A program made the position numbers and the translations under genes. From positions 6,434,401-6,498,400 of the forward strand of contig OX359192.1 in assembly GCA_947172415.1 (NCBI GenBank): a DNA stretch of 64,000 nucleotides, read 5' to 3'. Below the pieces are notes generated by a model. That model saw nothing but the letters and a program-made list of their open reading frames with translations, did not search any database and was not told where the DNA came from. Source of the stretch: Chondrosia reniformis (lineage: Eukaryota; Porifera; Demospongiae; Chondrillida; Chondrillidae). This document shows, piece after piece, positions 13,101-34,969 of the stretch (its first letter is position 1; every line of letters starts with the position of its first letter).

Positions 13101-15381
13101 CAACCATGCCAAGGTATCATTTTAGGAAGTCAACTTTGACCTACCTGCCTCTCACTCCTGCTCAGTGTCTGTCTTGAGTTACCAAATATGGTCAGACCTG
13201 GCAGCACAGAGGGATTGCCCTAGCTTACAGCTCTTGCCCATAAATGGAATAGTTCAAGCTCTTTTAATTACATTTAGATAATATGTGAAGCAGTTTGAAA
13301 TTTGAGTAATTGTGTTTTGGGAGAATTGGGGGTGTATATGTGTATGTCTGTTAGAACTTGTAATTTTGTAATTCTCAGTGTGATAGGTTTGTTAAATTCA
13401 ATATCTTCCTAAAAGACTGTTTGAATGGCTTACTTAATTTTTAAATTGCAAATTTTATTAGCAACAGCCAAAACTAACACAATTACATTTTCATTTCTTG
13501 TCTTGTATACCTACAACTATTCAATGTTTGTACTTAGTTTTTAAATGCCAAACAATTACTGAAAATGAATACAGTTAATAGATGTACAAAGACAGTTTGA
13601 TTTTCTACTCTATTGAAACTTGTATTTTAAATTTTAAATGTATACAGGTTTACAATAAGATTGACCAAGTGTCCATGGAAGAGGTAGATCGTTTAGCCAG
13701 ACAACCCAACTCAGTTGTGATTAGGTATGAAATCAGCTCTGGCTGTATTGTAAAGGTGACAATTTACTAATATAAAGATATGGGAGTCGACATTGTACAT
13801 AACACTTTGTTTATTAGCAGATAATATTTTGTAAAATGAGTTGGCCAATTTACTAATGTGACAGTTAATGTGAAGATCAGTAGAGAACAGATATGAAAGA
13901 TGTTCTAATTATTGCTTTAAAAACTTTCTTTTGACTGCCGTTTATTCAATTATGGTGTTAGGATGATTTTCATTTTCACTCAGCTGTGGAATGGGGCTTA
14001 ACCTAGGCTATCTTCTTGACCAAATATGGCAAACTCTGTCTCTCATTCGCGTGTACACAAAGAAGAGAGGAGGTAAGTAGGTAAAAGGAAGTGAACATCT
14101 TTCCTAAAAACATTTCAGAATAGGACACTTGTTCAATATACTTAGCATATCTGATATCTGAAAGTGTTTTGACCTCATTTGTCTAATGACCATCCCTGCT
14201 GCTTTAGATGCTACCTTATGTGTTTTTCATCTAGAGCCACCAGACTTTACTGATGCTCTTATCATGAGATCTGGTTGTACAGTGGAACATTGTGTGAGTC
14301 TGCTTAAAGATCTTTTCACTTGACTGTATTCCCACCTCTTTGTCTCCTGTAACCTGTTTCTATTGGTTAGCAGCTGTTCCATTTGTACTTTACAATAAAT
14401 GATGTAGGCCTTGTTGACAAGTCATGATTGATTACCATCTAAGTTTATCCATAACACTTGGGGCTGGTGAACATTAAAGAGATATGCAGTATCCTATGTC
14501 TTTTATGTCCAGTAGTCCAGTACATGGTGTTGGTACTTTGATGCCTGACTAGCTTCAAACATTAGATAAATTTGGTAAATTTTTATTTATTTTGAGACAA
14601 TATGTTAGCAATATTTCTGCCTTAAATCAACCTGGCCTTATTATACACTAATTGGATAATGGAAAGGCTGGTAATTAGTTTAGGAGTATGTTGATTTGAT
14701 TGAAACATCACCACCTTATATGGAATTTTGTTAAGTTGGCTGTAACCTGAGCGTATTACCAACTAGTCTACCACTATATGCAGCCATGTCGAATTACTAC
14801 ATACATAGAATTTGACAATTAAGTATTTGGTAATTCTTTAGTGTATACAAAATAAATGTATTACTCATTCATGCATGGATTACAATAAAATTACTAACTT
14901 TAGATCATTTAAATGCCTTTTAATACAATTTACTTCCTAATGTAAAGTCTGAATAGGTATCTCCTCAATTAGCTCTGTCATGGATTTCTGAGTGTTGTGT
15001 TTGATTGCTTCTGCTCTGACCTTCACCTTCTACTATGATGTTATCCTCTTGGTGGTTAGGCTGTAATTCATCAGTTTTACCTTATTTAGTCTTGTTTTGT
15101 CTAATTCCTGCTGTACCATGTACTGTACATACTGATGCCCTTGATCTATGTACCCACACAGTGTCATTCAATTCATAGAACACTAGTTGAACAGTTCAAG
15201 TATGCCTTGGTTTGGGTAAGTATTTCCAATAAAACAAATGTACAATAGGAAGTAAATATTTGATTAATTCATCTTAATTTTGGCATCCATGCAGGGAACG
15301 AGTGTCAAGTACAGCCCACAGCGTGTTGGAATACAACACCAGTTAAATGATGAAGATGTCATCCAGATTATGAAAAAATGA
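10129..15381 (+). CDS. DRG2: Developmentally regulated GTP-binding protein 2 (DRG2)
   Basis: This is a conserved translation-associated OBG/DRG-family GTPase. Fourteen exons: 10129-10192, 10367-10455, 10801-10872, 10933-11022, 11464-11615, 11806-11878, 12055-12145, 12412-12456, 12818-12870, 13648-13724, 13984-14072, 14235-14293, 15162-15215, 15295-15381. They sum to 1095 nt, 364 aa, the usual DRG2 length. The N-terminus [20 protein letters not shown] is the DRG2 rather than DRG1 signature. Motifs are G1 GFPSVGKST (split by an intron), G3 [10 protein letters not shown]4 NKID, and a C-terminal TGS domain ending [15 protein letters not shown]-like element ends 46 bp upstream of the ATG. A complement of AAAATGGCGG (YY1-like) lies at about 10098-10107 in the presumed core promoter. 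Confidence 0.97.
10618..10798. repeat. TATATCTG-type simple repeat in DRG2 intron 2
   Basis: Degenerate tandem runs of TATACCTA, TATATCTG and ATCTGTTTA occupy the end of the intron. They run up to the TAG acceptor at 10800. Confidence 0.8.
11206..11249. repeat. Perfect 19-bp inverted repeat (hairpin) in DRG2 intron 4
   Basis: TATAACTATAATAAGAGGC (11206-11224) is followed by the loop CAAAGT and its exact complement (11231-11249). Confidence 0.85.
12503..12562 (+). mobile_element. MITE-like element fragment, copy E
   Basis: Only the right part survives: TATCCTCATCCAAAGCTCTC, then sequence like the copy A end and flank (ACTCTAAGGTAGATGTAGCA). It lies in the DRG2 intron after exon 8. Confidence 0.55.
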
Positions 15382-15601
15382 CCCAATACTATGATCATTT
15401 ATAAAACTTCATTATGTACTCTATTGTTTTCATGACATGCTAGCTGCAATCAATCATATTCTACATTTTGTTACAATGCATTCAATTATGATATTCAAAA
15501 TACATTAATCACACAAATAGACAATTGCTACCATAAATTCTAAGTTGCAGTGAGGATTAAATGAGGTTAGTTTACAGAAAGTTCTTTTGGTCTATAATGG
15601 A

Positions 15602-17071
15602 CTAATACTCCCATAGTGTCTGGTTAGTTATCTCCGTGGCTTGAGCCTTGAAGCCTCCACTTTGTTCACCCTTGACATATTTACCATTTGGAGCAATCAA
15701 GGTCATCCTGGAATGTGCACGCATCTCGAAAAAGAAGTTGGTGGGACTGTCACCTTTTGAGGAGAACCCATCGTCATCTTTAAGCTGCACCCAACTTCCA
15801 CTCGGTGCCTTGATAGCATAGACCCCCTCCTTGACAACTATATCAAACACATCATACAGATTCTTATTACATTCAAGAACTCCAGATCCACCCTTGCAAC
15901 CCACAAATCCAAATTCGCAGCGAAGAATTAGGATCGGTCTATTGATCATTTCACATACAAATTTGGCATTGTCCTCAATCTGATCAGAATTGGCAGCAAG
16001 TTGGCCATTTGGCTTGATGGCTATGTACTTTCCATTGCTGGCTTTGAAAGCTATACTGCTGCCCAACCACTCCACTTCAAACTGACAGGAGGGGTCGCTA
16101 TTAAAGCTCTCCTGATCGCAGATGACATTCGTAGCTGCAGTACTCCAGTATTTCTTATTCTTTCCTCTTATTGCCCATTTGACATTTCCTGACATATCAG
16201 CCCGATTAACTGCTTCAAGCTGAAAGATCTCATCATCTGTCATTTCAGGTTGCTTGGCTCTGACCTCAAAGCTATCACGAATAGTAACAAACTTTTGATT
16301 GGATGCCCGAAAGAAGAATTGAGATTGGCTGTCTTTTAGCTGAAATAGCTCATCCTTAGAGATGGTGTCTTTACGCGACTGAAGAACGGCTGCATGCCCA
16401 ACAGCAGTGAGATACTTGCCCTTACAATCCCTAAACGCAACCTGGTCATTTTTGAAGACTAAAGTATACAAGGCATCGTCCTTCGGCTCCTCAATAAGCT
16501 GCCCAGTGCGCGAAACGTACTTCTTGTTCGATGCTCTGATTGCATAACGACCTTTATGGAACTCCAGGATTACCATGGCATCTGCTCCCCACGGAATGAC
16601 CTCTTTTACCACGACCTCCTCGCCATGAAGATGGGCATACAACTTTCGGTTCACGTTGTACAGGTTTATTTGAGGATGGATGGCAAGGTGGATGGTGAAA
16701 AAGCATTCTGGGGTGGGTTCCTTATAGAATCCGCTTACTTGGTCACCGGATCCGCCAAAATAACGCCCAAAAGTTGCATTTTTCAAAGCAATTTTCCCAT
16801 CCGGTTGGGTTTCGATTATCCATTTGCTTTCATCTCCGACCGCCTCGTAAGCACCGCTGGCCTTTCCATCCTTATCGCTTCCAAGAAAACGACCAAAACA
16901 GCTCTTCAAAGCAATAATGTTGTCTCCTACTTTTTCTAGGGTCCATATCTGCTTCTTCCTCAAGGTTGCACCGTTGAAGTTTATCTTGCTCTGAAACTGC
17001 TCTGCGGTGAGATATTTGTTGCCACTGTTAATAAGACCGAAAGTCCATCTCAGAGTGTCGGAGCCTGCCAT
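15602..17071 (-). CDS. Fascin, actin-bundling protein (intronless)
   Basis: Single open frame of 489 aa, close to the 493 aa of human fascin. Fascin is built of four beta-trefoil domains and cross-links parallel actin filaments in filopodia-like protrusions. Family sequence is clear in the first domain (TLRKKQIWTLE, then GRFLGSDKDGK and FGRYFGGSGDQVSGF). Repeated trefoil motifs follow (GRYAIRASNKKYVSRTGQ, KGKYLTAVGHAAVL, ASNGKYIAIKPNGQLA). The segment before KKQIW carries Thr where vertebrate fascin-1 has its regulatory serine region. It is head to head with the first actin gene (362 bp between ATGs) and convergent with DRG2 (220 bp). No intron is seen, unlike most multi-exon genes here. Confidence 0.95.
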   Translation of the reverse strand: MAGSDTLRWTFGLINSGNKYLTAEQFQSKINFNGATLRKKQIWTLEKVGDNIIALKSCFGRFLGSDKDGKASGAYEAVGDESKWIIETQPDGKIALKNATFGRYFGGSGDQVSGFYKEPTPECFFTIHLAIHPQINLYNVNRKLYAHLHGEEVVVKEVIPWGADAMVILEFHKGRYAIRASNKKYVSRTGQLIEEPKDDALYTLVFKNDQVAFRDCKGKYLTAVGHAAVLQSRKDTISKDELFQLKDSQSQFFFRASNQKFVTIRDSFEVRAKQPEMTDDEIFQLEAVNRADMSGNVKWAIRGKNKKYWSTAATNVICDQESFNSDPSCQFEVEWLGSSIAFKASNGKYIAIKPNGQLAANSDQIEDNAKFVCEMINRPILILRCEFGFVGCKGGSGVLECNKNLYDVFDIVVKEGVYAIKAPSGSWVQLKDDDGFSSKGDSPTNFFFEMRAHSRMTLIAPNGKYVKGEQSGGFKAQATEITNQTLWEY

Positions 17072-18564
<1,493 letters not shown>

Positions 18565-18694
18565 CTTGATTAGCTTATTAATAGAACTTGTAGTTCACTA
18601 CACTTTTAGTATGTCAATTTTCTTTGTTATGTGATTGTGTGATAACGAATGACATGTTAATGATTAATTTGTTGTTTGCGCGCTAGTTACTAAA

Positions 18695-21600
18695 ATGGGA
18701 AGAAGAAAATGGCGGATTGTAGGCGTAATTTTGCTTGTAGTTCTGTGCCTGAGGATGCTAAGGGGACGTATGCCTTTAACTGTTGTGAAGAACAATTTGC
18801 TGGGAGATATCGATCGAAGTAGTCACAACCAACTGATAGAGCCGCTAAGAGATGTTGCAGGTTACAAGTGGTCGGAAATTCCAGCAGAGTATAAATTCGA
18901 CTGCATTCGCATCCCTAGGTTTTCACAGCACCTAGCAAACAATGTGTTAATCATTTTTCTTGGAAAATCTGAAGTAGACGCGTGGATAAACATTGCAAAA
19001 GAACGTCGATGGAATTGGAAAGTAATCGAAGATTACAGAAATGTAACAGTTCGAGATATCATGCCAGACAACACAGTGTTTCCCATAATTTATACGCTAT
19101 CATATGTATACGGGTTCAGGTATATGAAGGAATTCCAAAACTTGCATACTGGACTTGTCATGAGCATTCGCATGTCCTTTAAAGTTACTGGTAACAAAAT
19201 AACTCAATTGATAAGTATGCGAGAGGCCTTTCAACAGTTTGGGTGTCGCTTGGAAGACATCTCTATAATGCCACCAACTTTTTACATAACTGAAAGAGAA
19301 GACTGTCTTTCCTTCTTCAAATATGCCAAAAAGGGTTTACGATGGGTGTTAAAGCCATCTATTGGTTATGGAGGAAGTGGTATTACTTTGCATGATGATT
19401 TAGAGGAAATAAAGAAACTGTTTGGACAGTGCCAGGGAAGGCCTGACAATGTAGAAGAAGATTGCGTAATTCAGCAGTATATACCAAACCTGTTGCTTTT
19501 GAATGGCTTCAAGTTTGATATACGTGCAGTTGTCCTTATTGCATCTACAACTCCTTTTCTCATGTTCTTTCACGAGGGCTTCTTAAGAGTTTCTACTGAG
19601 CTCTTTTCTGAAGACTCGACTGATCGTAGAGTTCATTTCACTAACACCCATGTGCAGCAGGAAGTGGCAAATGCTTCAATCAACGATCACTTATGGTCCT
19701 TTGACCGTTTTCAAAAATATATTGAGGAATTTCATCCCCAAAGGAAGGATTTTGTTGAGCGTGAATTAGTTCCTTTTATTAAGAATGTAGGAAGATTAAT
19801 ATTAAGAGCAGGTAAGATCAAGGGCCTTCACTGTGCAACTGACCAAAGTAAACCTAGTTGACCTACCCATGACTTCTATTTTTGTATATCTCTAATGATT
19901 GCTCTACTTTGTGATGCAGGGCAGGGGATTTACAGAAGGATTCCAGGAACCTTTCAGTTACTGGGATTGGATTTCCTTGTCACTGCTGATTTCAAGGTTC
20001 AGTTTATTGAAGCCAACAACCACCCTTACTGGCCCATAGAGTATCCAGACATTGAGCCAACTGTACATTCTATGCTAGTAAGTACTGTATTACTGGCCCA
20101 TAGAGTATCCAGACATTGAGCCAACTGTGCATTCTATGCTAGTAAGTACTGTATTACTGGCCCATAGAGTATCCAGACATTGAGCCAACTGTGCATTCTA
20201 TGCTAGTAAGTGCTGTATTACTGGCCCATAGAGTATCCAGACATTGAGCCAACTGTGCATTCTATGCTAGTAAGTGCTATATTACTGGCCCATAGAGTAT
20301 CCAGACATTGAGCCAACTGTGCATTCTATGCTAGTAAGTGCTGTATTACTGGCCCATAGAGTATCCAGACATTGAGCCAACTGTACATTCTATGCTAGTA
20401 AGTACTGTATTACTGGCCCATAGAGTATCCAGACATTGAGCCAACTGTACATTCTATGCTAGTAAGTGCTGTATTACTGGCCCATAGAGTATCCAGACAT
20501 TGAGCCAACTGTGCATTCTATGCTAGTAAGTGCTGTATTACTGGCCCATAGAGTATCCAGACATTGAGCCAACTGTACATTCTATGCTAGTAAGTGCTGT
20601 ATTACTGGCCCATAGAGTATCCAGACATTGAGCCAACTGTGCATTCTATGCTAGTAAGTGCTGTATTACTGGCCCATAGAGTATCCAGACATTGAGCCAA
20701 CTGTGCATTCTATGCTAGTAAGTGCTGTATTACTGGCCCATAGAGTATCCAGACATTGAGCCAACTGTACATTCTATGCTAGTAAGTGCTGTATTACTGG
20801 CCCATAGAGTATCCAGACATTGAGCCAACTGTACATTCTATGCTAGTAAGTGCTGTATTACTGGCCCATAGAGTATCCAGACATTGAGCCAACTGTACAT
20901 TCTATGCTAGTAAGTACTGTATTACTGAAAATCTCATTCCGGAGGAGCTGAAATATCATGCTTAAATGAATAAGAATATTATAAGTCTACACAAGCGTGA
21001 CTTGTGAAATATACACTTAATCTTTACTAAATTTGGAATTATTCTTTGCAATTAGAGCAAGCTTTTGGGTTTGCATGACTTGTCTGGTAAATTGGCATTC
21101 CAAAGTAGCTGAAATATCATGCTTGAATGAATCTGTGGTCTCTTTGAGGTAATTGTGTAGCACTTGTATGTATGGCACACCATTGTGGCCTGCCTTTACA
21201 TACAGATGCTACACACATGTACAATGTGAAGCAGAGCTATGTAGAGCATTCCACTAGTTTGTCTAGCAACTCATGCAAAGAAAAAGACCACTTAAGATAG
21301 GAAAGACATTGTGATACACTTATATATCTGTAGCATAATTAAGGAAACACTTTTTTCTTGTCAATTTTTATGAAGTTTGCTTTCTAGAAAGAGGCACCCA
21401 AGGTATCACTATATTAAGGTATTCCTGTAGCTCGTACTTGTAGTGAACCTTAACACATTGCCAAAAACAGTTTTTGGATAAAACATGTACCTATATTGAC
21501 AAACTACTCTACGTACCAGCAAACTAATGCATATGCCCAGTATTGTATTTCTACCTTATATGGGTATTATCAGTATTTTAGTATAGCTATTTATGAATTG

Positions 21601-22565
21601 TATATAGAGCTTGTGTGTTACCATAGTCACCGGATTGTTCCCCCTAAGGAATGCTGACCATAGTTTACACAGTGGCTAATGGTACAATACAGATGATGAA
21701 GAAAGGTCATGTAATTGTACATGGGATTACCACAAAAGCTTACTCAGTTTTCCAAGGTTGCACTCAGCATATCCACAACCTTACTAAACCATAAAAGGGC
21801 ATTTCAGGTGCACTTATAATACTCCTAATTTGATTTTTGAGGTGCATTCCTCACTGACCAATTATGACTTATCCACAGGTCTGTACAGTTTGCAACAAGG
21901 CAAGTAGGTCTTAATATGGAATTCTGGCATTTTGGCTGCATATCATAGGAGGAAGTGTTCTCTATTTTAGAACTAGAATGACTTTGCATTTAGACAGGCT
22001 TATCAAGAAATATATTTGTAAAGGCTTTTAAAGAAAGTTGTGGGTTGGACATGTATAAGACTTCAAGGTGGTTAATAGTGGGCTAACCTTTGAATGATCC
22101 ATTTAATGTAATCATGTAGGAATTTGATAACATTGTCAGGTTTCCCCAACTTTTTATTAGTTAAATTTCCTTACATCAACTTTTATTGTCTGCTGAGCAT
22201 CCCAGACATTCAGTTGACCCTTTCTGAGAAAACGGTATTTATAGTGTGCATGAACAAAACTTGTCCTATGGATGGATTGTCAATATTTAAGAGATATATT
22301 CTGTCAATGCATTCCACTTGTGGTAAAACTGTGGTAATGTTAAAAGTGCCATCGTAACCAGCTGTACCTGACTACCCCATCTCTTCTATAGGAGGATATG
22401 TTTGACCTCTTGTTAAGGCTGAACCACAATCCTGATTCTGTGGTTCATATGAAGAATGGGGATACATACAAATCCTGGCAGCTTATTTCAAGTGAAATAG
22501 AGGAACGGTGCAATGTTGCTCAACTTTTTAATCCTTGCAAAATTAACTTTCAAACAGATGTATAG
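18695..22565 (+). CDS. Membrane-anchored tubulin-tyrosine-ligase-like (TTL, ATP-grasp) protein
   Basis: Three exons (18695-19811, 19920-20077, 22392-22565) give 482 aa. The TTL fold is visible: RWVLKPSIGYGGSGI (ATP-binding Lys region), CVIQQYI, FKFDIRAVVL, FLRVSTELF, and C-terminal LGLDFLVTADFKVQF followed by EANNHP, the metal/ATP site of ATP-grasp ligases. TTL-family enzymes add Tyr, Glu or Gly to tubulin or other proteins. Residues 7-24 (IVGVILLVVLCLRML) form a hydrophobic signal anchor after a basic start, so a secretory-membrane location is likely. The substrate is therefore uncertain. The exon 2 donor is the founder of a 14-copy tandem repeat; the rest of intron 2 (20928-22391) is AT-rich with no gene seen. 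Confidence 0.85.
20030..20927 (+). repeat. 64-nt x 14 minisatellite duplicating exon end plus 5' splice site
   Basis: Each unit contains the last 48 nt of TTL exon 2 (encoding WPIEYPDIEPTVHSML) and then GTAAGTGCTGTATTAC. The first copy is the real exon end (donor at 20078). Thirteen further donors follow at 64-nt spacing with only scattered transitions (GTACAT/GTGCAT, AGTACTG/AGTGCTG). The unit is not a multiple of three, and reading past the first donor stops after 13 codons. Confidence 0.97.
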
Positions 22566-23353
22566 TTTGAGTCAACTGACTATAACAACTTTTTTAGTCT
22601 GAATCATAAATTTTCATTTGAATCAAAGACTTTTTTGATGCTATACTAAACATGTTTTACTTGGGACTAACTTTATTTGATAGAACCCAATTCTTACTGG
22701 TGAAGAAGTAATTCAATTTAAAGTACATAAACATCTGTTTAACCAAAATTGTATGGATGCTATAGCCTCATATCATATGCTGAATAGTGAACTGGTAGCC
22801 TAGGTTACATGACCATAAAAGGTATTCCTTTTATTCAGTATGTACAATTGCAAGCCCGTTTTATAAATCCTATTTGTCCACACATGTGATCATGAATGAA
22901 GTGGTGAAGAGTATTATACCATTAACAATTAACCTGCCAAAATCAAATCACTTCTCTGACATACATGCAAGGCTTCACAGCAGTCATAAAGGAACTACCT
23001 TTTTGAGTTACTGATATCATCTGCCATCTTCCTATATATATATATATATCTACAAGCAATATGCATTCTCCTCAAATTATTACACAATTGTGTTTTACTA
23101 TGAATCAGCAATCAAAATCTACAGTCTAATAAATTGCAAAATAAGCCTGTCTCCTGTTACTATTTATAAATAAATATCTGCCATCATGTAATGCAATTCA
23201 GGCATGTCCAGTAAGCATGTACTCGTCAGCAGTAATCCACCACAGCGTCACTACAATGAGTTACTATTTGTAGAACATGTATAATACGTAATTCTGTTGT
23301 CGTGACTTGCTCTTTGATTGGCTAGATGAACTACGTCAGAGGCCAATATTTTA
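22566..23353. other. Intergenic region between TTL-like gene and actin 2
   Basis: AT-rich sequence with a (TA)n run near 23033-23050. No supported open frame or RNA gene was found. The last 150 bp, including an inverted CCAAT at about 23316 and a CCAAT at 23343, belong to the actin 2 promoter. Confidence 0.6.
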
Positions 23354-23363
23354 CCAAATATGG
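23354..23363 (+). promoter_or_regulatory. CArG box of actin copy 2
   Basis: CCAAATATGG, identical to the CArG box of actin 1, lies 130 bp upstream of the ATG with a CCAAT box about 10 bp before it. The rest of the two promoters is not alignable, so the shared CCAAT-CArG module stands out as a putative SRF site. Confidence 0.7.
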
Positions 23364-23489
23364 TAGTAAAACGGGTTCCCCGCCCAACCGTCAGTGGAGT
23401 ACAAAAGGGGAAGGCCCAGCGCAGTTGTACGAAGGCGAGCTCTAGCTAGACGTTGCAATCTAAGAAGAGTATAAAATTTAAATTCTTGA

Positions 23490-24623
<1,134 letters not shown>

Positions 24624-24944
24624 CTTGTCACATATAGACATTTCATTTTCATAGCATAGCAGTATTATTGCTCTTTGATTTATGTAAGCTATGTACATTA
24701 TTATACCTGCCTGTAATGTGTTTACTTTCGAAATTGAATTATAAATTTGAGTGATAAATTATCCAATCGTGAAGCTAGCACCAATAATCGATTGTGCTTG
24801 CTAATATGATTGATTATATATGGAAAAAAAAAAAAAAAAAACAGTTCTATTAATATGAGCGTGTTTGCAATTAATCTATGGACAGAAGCATTCTTGGATT
24901 GGTACAATGGATCAATTAGGTCGCCATATTAAACTTCTAGGTCA
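24624..24944. other. Spacer between actin 2 and actin 3
   Basis: AT-rich, with an uninterrupted A-run of about 18 nt near 24824-24841. The A-run is upstream, not downstream, of actin 3, so it is not evidence of retroposition. No CArG box is seen. Confidence 0.6.
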
Positions 24945-26072
24945 ATGTCTTCGCTTGAAACGGAAAGCTGTGATAAACGATTGATTATTGACAATGGGTC
25001 TGATACGATTAAGGCCGGATTTGCAGGAGACGATGCTCCTCGTGCAGTATTTCCATCCATCGTCGGAAGACCTCGCCACCAGGGTGTGATGGTCGGTTTG
25101 GCTCTAAAGGACTCCTACGTCGGAGACGAAGCCCAGAGCAAGCGTGGTATCCTTACTCTTAAACACCCAATCGAGCAAGGAATCGTTACCAACTGGGACG
25201 ACATGGAGAAGATCTGGCATCACACCTTCTACAACGAGCTGCGTGTAGCTCCAGAGGAACACCCAGTTCTGTTGACCGAAGCTCCACTGAACCCCAAGGT
25301 AAACAGGGAGAAGATGACCCAGATCATGTTCGAGAAATTCCACACTCCAGCCATGTACGTAGCCATCCAGGCTGTATTGTCTCTGTACGCCTCAGGTCGT
25401 ACCACTGGTATCGTGTTTGACTCTGGTGATGGTGTATCTCACACTGTACCCATCTATGAAGGTTCTGCACTCCCTCATGCAGTATCATCGTTATTTCTTT
25501 CTGGAGCAGATTTGATATATTATCTATTCAAGTTACTGAGTAAAAGCGGTTTTTCCTTTTCTCATGGTGATCTGGATATTATTCGTAATATCAAGGAGAA
25601 GCTCTGCTATGTTGCTTTGGATCTAGAACAAGAAATGAAAGCTGCAACTCCAATGCCAAGCAGCTACGAGCTTCCTGATGGTCAGGTGATCACCATTGGA
25701 AACGAGAGGTTCCGTTGCCCCGAGGCCCTCTTCCAGCCATCCTTCTTGGGTATAGATTCTGCTGGTATCCACGAGACCACCTACAACTCAATCATGAAGT
25801 GTGATGTTGACATCAGAAAGGACCTGTACGCCAACACTGTTCTTTCTGGAGGTAGCACTATGTATCCAGGTATTGCTGACAGAATGCAGAAGGAAATTAC
25901 AGCTCTTGCTCCTCCCACAATGAAGATCAAGATCATTGCTCCACCAGAGAGGAAATACTCTGCATGGAATGGTGGTTCCGTCTTGGCTCAATGTAGCTCT
26001 CCAGAAATGTATATATCCAAAGGAGAATATGAAGACTATGGGCCAAATATTATTCACCGAAAGTGCTTCTAA
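24945..26072 (+). CDS. Divergent mosaic actin / actin-like protein (intronless)
   Basis: 375 aa. Long blocks are almost identical to actins 1 and 2 even at silent sites (for example 25011-25098, 25180-25300, 25660-25960). They alternate with strongly changed blocks: residues 1-21, 171-215 ([20 protein letters not shown]) and the C-terminus ([20 protein letters not shown]). The phosphate-loop motif reads [11 protein letters not shown], replacing the Gly-Met-Cys of canonical actin by Asp-Thr-Ile, which may weaken ATP binding. The VFDSGDG loop and the HRKCF end are intact. The frame is fully open, so it is probably functional, perhaps a tissue-specific actin partly overwritten by gene conversion. 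Confidence 0.9.
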
Positions 26073-26280
26073 TTGAAACTTGCACATGTATACAACACTT
26101 CCAAGATAGTCATTTTATTGTTTTCTTTCGTCTAATGTTTACTTGTATTGTGTTTCTAAGGACAACTGTATTTAGATTATATATCGAATAGAAATTCACC
26201 AAATGGCAATATATACCAAATGGCAATGGAACAGAGCAATGTATGCAGATTTAGACTTAAAACCTTATGTAGCTTTAACA

Positions 26281-26405
26281 TCACAAAAGATCAAGTAGAC
26301 AGGGTCAAGGGTGGAATCCCCAGAAACAGCTGTCTGGCCCAGTTGAGAAAAAGTAAAAGGAGAAAACTCTTTTTAACATTTTAAGGTTTAGTTCCTAAAG
26401 GCCTT
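26281..26405 (+). mobile_element. MITE-like element, copy B (internally deleted)
   Basis: Shares TCACAAAAGATCAAG, AAGGGTGGAAT, CAGAAACAGCTGTCTGGCCC and the terminal GTTTAGTTCCTAAAGGCC with copy A. It lies between actin 3 and the ABCC gene. Confidence 0.7.
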
Positions 26406-26470
26406 ATAGTAGATATATAACAAGTAAAAAATTCGTTATTTTTATTATGTACACAATGTAGATAGCGGAG

Positions 26471-26478
26471 TGACGTCA
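26471..26478 (+). promoter_or_regulatory. Palindromic CRE (TGACGTCA) in the ABCC promoter
   Basis: A perfect 8-bp CREB/ATF site 70 bp upstream of the transporter start codon, followed at once by AAAATGGCGG (YY1-like). Confidence 0.65.
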
Positions 26479-26487
26479 CCGCATAAA

Positions 26488-26514
26488 ATGGCGGATGCAC
26501 AACCAGTCGACTAA
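26488..26514 (+). other. Eight-codon upstream ORF before the ABCC start
   Basis: AAAATGGCGG opens a short frame, MADAQPVD then TAA, ending 34 nt before the main ATG at 26549. It is translated only if transcription starts upstream of 26488; otherwise the motif is simply a YY1-like initiator. Confidence 0.35.
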
Positions 26515-26548
26515 CACATTTTATAATCAAAGCATTAGCTAGCCGAAG

Positions 26549-34247
<7,699 letters not shown>

Positions 34248-34469
34248 TAGTCTACTTTGCAAATTTACCAACTTCAGATTTTCTTTACTCATATTTAATT
34301 GATGTAATAATACTATTATATAGGATTTTGCTTTAAATTATTGAGTAAATGTGGATGGTATACTGTAGTACTTGAAAATGTTGAATATATATTATCTGTA
34401 AGATGTGCCATTTTGCAAGAGGTAAAAATCCAACTCCAGGTTCAGCAATCACGTATCATACAGATATAG

Positions 34470-34665
34470 AATACGTTTCTTTTTTCCTTTTTTTCTGTTT
34501 ATTTTTCTTTATCGTTTTACTTTCTTCTTTTTCCCTTTTTTCTTTATCGTTTTACTTTCTTCTTTTTCCCTTTTTTCTTGATCGTTTACTTTCCTCTTTT
34601 TTCCCTTTTTTCTTTTCGTTTTACTCTCATCTTTTTCCCTTTTTTTCCTTTTCGTTTGAGATACA
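34470..34665. repeat. T-rich tandem repeat downstream of the ABCC gene
   Basis: About four units of TTTTTCCCTTTTTTCTTTAT followed by CGTTTTACTTTCTTC in the 3' flank. No coding signal. Confidence 0.85.
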
Positions 34666-34969
34666 TGTCACGTTCCTTTTACAACACGAATGACATTTAT
34701 GGCTCTGTGTCCTGCAATATTGTTGCAATCTAAGGACATGGACCGGCCTTTCGATTTTTGTAATGCAATAATTTACAAGAGTATACTGAAGGCTTACCTA
34801 TATAGATGAATGCATTTGCGATGAGCTGGGTTATATTTTAATGTATATCTTATTATACCAGTATCGACCACTGCACAATGATCATTTTGTTTGACAATTC
34901 TGAAATATATGTACATAGTTATAAATTAAAAAATGTTCAAAAAATGTGGTTTTTTAAAATGTTCTTTGT

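Noticed and set aside
20030-20927. CRISPR-like array
   Set aside because: Units are contiguous with no unique spacers and include the TTL exon end; it is a minisatellite in a eukaryotic gene.
24824-24841. A-run near actin 3 as evidence of a processed (retroposed) actin
   Set aside because: The run is upstream of the gene, no target duplication is seen, and all three actins are intronless.
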